DNA of 64,000 nt from assembly GCF_036850765.1 (NCBI RefSeq), contig NC_089493.1:165475640-165539639 (forward strand), in the 5' to 3' direction. Each line of letters begins with the position of its first letter. Within the stretch, counting starts at the first letter, position 1. The position numbers were made by a program, and so were the translations under genes. The notes below the pieces were generated by a model. The model was given only the letters and a program-made list of their open reading frames with translations, did not search any database and had not been told where the DNA came from. Origin of the DNA: Saccopteryx bilineata (taxonomy: Eukaryota; Chordata; Mammalia; Chiroptera; Emballonuridae). Below are positions 61,497-64,000 of the stretch, piece after piece.

Positions 61497-63984
61497 ATTA
61501 CTTCTTATAGACTAGAAATACTTCTCATTTTGGCATCACAAGATTTTTGCATTTTTATGAATATATACTTGGTTTCAATGATTATTAATGATTTGTTTAT
61601 TAAATTTTATAGCATTTCATGGGAAAATTTTAAGCTAAAGAGTTTAATTTTCTTGATTTAGGGTGCACTTTACTAATTCAGGAGGCCTCCAAGTTCAAGG
61701 ACCAAAACTTTATCTTCAGAAACATGGAAATACTTTTGTTAGCATGTATTTTGATCTAAACTGGATTAATGTAGAAGGATCCTAAGAGGACTTAAGTCCT
61801 TATTGTAAATTGGCAAATTGATGGGATAGGTGACTTATGTATTCACCTTGACTTAGTCAAACAATAACGGCTAATGGATTATTAGACCATGTTGGGATTG
61901 AGTCAAACTCTCATTCAGCTGGAGTGGATTGACAGTTTCCAGTGTAGGTAGCTGTTGGTGGCATTTCACCTACCTCCCTACCATATACATCTGGCATTTT
62001 CTTTCACCCATCTTCCTTTTTCCTTGTTTTTATCTCTTCCTTTATTCTTCTACTTGCCATAGGCCTGCCAGTGGCACTCAAACTTACCCCTTGAGAAAAA
62101 AGTAATTGTTAACTCCTGCCTTAGAATATAACTGACCCCAGAAAGATTTTTGTATTATGAGGTAGTGAGGCAGTTTTTCTGACTGCCGTTTTCCCCATAG
62201 TCTTAAATTGATAGTTTGACAGACATCAAAATTGTTAAGAAATTCGTGAATTGGAGAGAGTAAGAAGTATGTGTAATTTAAGTAAGTTACTGGGGCTGAG
62301 ACTTACTGGTTTGGAAATCTGAGAGGAGAAAGGGGAGAGCTGTTTGTTGTGTTTGTATATGGGAGTGTGAGCAGAATATCAGGGAATGGTTTGAAGGCAG
62401 AGTGGGAGAAATTTTTATTGGATGTAGAAAGATACTAAGGTAGAGTCTTAGTTGTTTGCTAAGGACAATGAAGTTGATCTTCAGTAAGGAAGTTTCAATA
62501 AAGCCAGAGAAAATGGGTCCCTTGTTGGTTTGTAGCTAAATGTTATGTTGTTGCATTATATAAAGCTGTTTTCAGATGTAGGATTTTTGCTTTTCTGTAC
62601 AAATTAAATAGAACAATTGTGGAGTGGCAACTTTTCTGGTTATGGCACATTGGTACTGGAGACTTCCTATTTTGAGTGAACTTTTTCACAGTTATAATTT
62701 TTAAACTATCAGGAATATATATCATATGTACTATCTATTCTGGGCTCATGTTACAATGTAGCTTACCTTTACTTTTCAGAATGGTCCTTACATCAAAATC
62801 ATTTGATTTTTCAGTCCATGAAGATCTATATTATATCTTACTGTCACAGAACCTTGAGCCTTTGGTCCACATAAATTTCTTAAAAGAAAACAATGAAAAC
62901 ACTAAATTGCAATATTAGGTTCTTTTCTACTACATTTGCAGTCCCAACAACCATTGAACATTGTGAACATTATGAGACTCTCAGAATACTACATTTCTGA
63001 AATTAGTCAACATACGTTCCCAAATTCAAGTTATCTGTTTTTTCCCCATTTTCTTTATTACTTTAAAATTGTAGAATTCCCAAGAGTTTGTTGGTGGAAG
63101 ATGTTAGTAATATAATTTAGTACAGCTTGGAAATTCTTGTGCCCTTTATAGAGTAAATTGATTGTGTTTAGATTTCTGTTCCCAATATCCCAGAAGCATT
63201 TGAAATTATTTAAGATAAAAAATGGCTATATAATTCAAGTATATTTGGACGAACTCTTGTTTTCTAGTTTAGTATATAGACTTACTCTCAGTGATTTAGA
63301 CAGATTACTTTCAAGTTTCATTTTTTCCAAATCTGTATATATTAGTAATAAAATCTCTTTAAAGATAGTAAAAGAGAGGTTTTGACTTTGAATTTAAAAG
63401 GTAATTTTTTGTCAACTTCATTAACAGTTGTTTCTATAACTTATTTTGTAGAGATGATAGTATGATTTTCACAATTCATTGTGTCAGATTTGAAATTATA
63501 ATAGTTACAAGTCAGTCCAGAGCCTTCTTAAATAGCCCCTGCCCCTAGAAATTGGGCAGAAAGTGAATGCCCAAACCCATGTCAAAAACCAGTGATATAA
63601 ATGTCTTTGAAAGGCTTCCTTGAGTCTAGTCAATGGAGATAAATGATAGCCCATTTCCATGCTGCATAGTTGTTAGGGTTTATAAAGTTGTCAGTATGTA
63701 AAAGTGCAAAAGCAGGAAAAACTATGTAAAACTGCCTGTAAATTCTCTAGTTTTCATTATTTGCACTATTTACCTTTGCACTTGATTTTTTGAAAGTTAA
63801 GACTAGTCACTTTCACTTTTGTTTCTAGTCTTTTCTAATTTCTTAGTTATGTTTTCAGTATCCCACCCAAAGCAAGCTTATATGCAATTAAATATGCTTT
63901 ATAAACCAAGAAAATATTTCTTAGTGTTCGCTATGTAGAAAAAAATTGTTTTGATGAAAATTTTAATATGGGCCGTTATTTGCC

Positions 63985-63990
63985 AATAAA
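63985..63990 (+). terminator. candidate polyadenylation signal AATAAA (PURA)
   Basis: TGCCAATAAAATCC lies 10 bases before the window edge, so the downstream element cannot be judged. Confidence 0.25.
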
Positions 63991-64000
63991 ATCCTTTTAT

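Larger units (their letters stand above)
55677..64000 (+). other. PURA: PURA 3' untranslated region (long, runs past window end)
   Basis: The 8.3 kb after the stop is AT-rich, has no recognisable coding exon and no SINE or LINE. Human PURA is annotated with a very long 3'UTR of roughly this order or more. Several AATAAA signals occur (59663, 59951, 61491, 62497, 63985), so shorter isoforms are likely. I did not find the small IGIP frame that lies further downstream in human. Confidence 0.5.

Noticed and set aside
55677..64000. IGIP (small secreted protein gene downstream of PURA)
   Set aside because: Searched by eye for the short frame and did not find it; in human it lies further from the PURA stop than this window extends.

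Overview
This window is nuclear DNA from a placental mammal, most likely a bat. It carries one confidently recognised protein gene, PURA (single-stranded nucleic-acid-binding protein Pur-alpha), on the + strand. The bat assignment rests on many tRNA-derived SINEs of Ves-like and related families with heads such as CCCTGGCCGGTTGGCTCAG and CCTGACCTGTGGTGGCGCAG, recent L1 activity, and non-autonomous hAT and mariner DNA transposons. The long GATTCCCGGCCAGGG-type SINE reminds me of emballonurid bats, but I cannot settle the family from memory.

Positions 1-47,300 are gene-free, AT-rich intergenic DNA. In human the neighbour on this side is NRG2, tens of kilobases away, and no NRG2 exon was recognised here. 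The region holds about 40 SINE copies, old MIR, L2, L1M and MLT1 fossils, a solo LTR with target duplications (6664-7354), a mariner-type MITE (11718-11823) and two hAT-like elements (38768-39098 and 42332-42745).

The most unusual object is a chimeric retrotransposon family seen twice. At 18288-27445 an L1 with 5'UTR, ORF1, ORF2 and part of its 3'UTR runs directly into about 1.9 kb of rearranged retroviral DNA. That DNA has an internal antisense SINE and ends in poly(A), and a second L1 3' end follows it. The whole 9.2-kb unit is bounded by a perfect 17-bp target-site duplication at an L1-endonuclease-like site. At 13605-15838 a 5'-truncated relative sits inside an older SINE with its own 14-bp duplication. 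It carries the same nested SINE, the same retroviral block and the same retrovirus-poly(A)-L1 junction. The junctions therefore predate both insertions, and the chimera was copied as a unit, much as SVA/LAVA composites are in primates.

Positions 47,900-64,000 are the PURA locus. A distal CpG island with a non-coding first exon (donor at 48826) is followed by a 5.7-kb intron, then a proximal CpG island and the coding exon (acceptor ending 54566, ATG at 54711, stop at 55676). Downstream lies AT-rich sequence, interpreted as a very long 3'UTR, that runs past the window end. No interspersed repeat was recognised from 47,302 to 64,000, in sharp contrast to the upstream half. IGIP, which lies more than 10 kb beyond the PURA stop in human, was not found and probably lies just outside the window.
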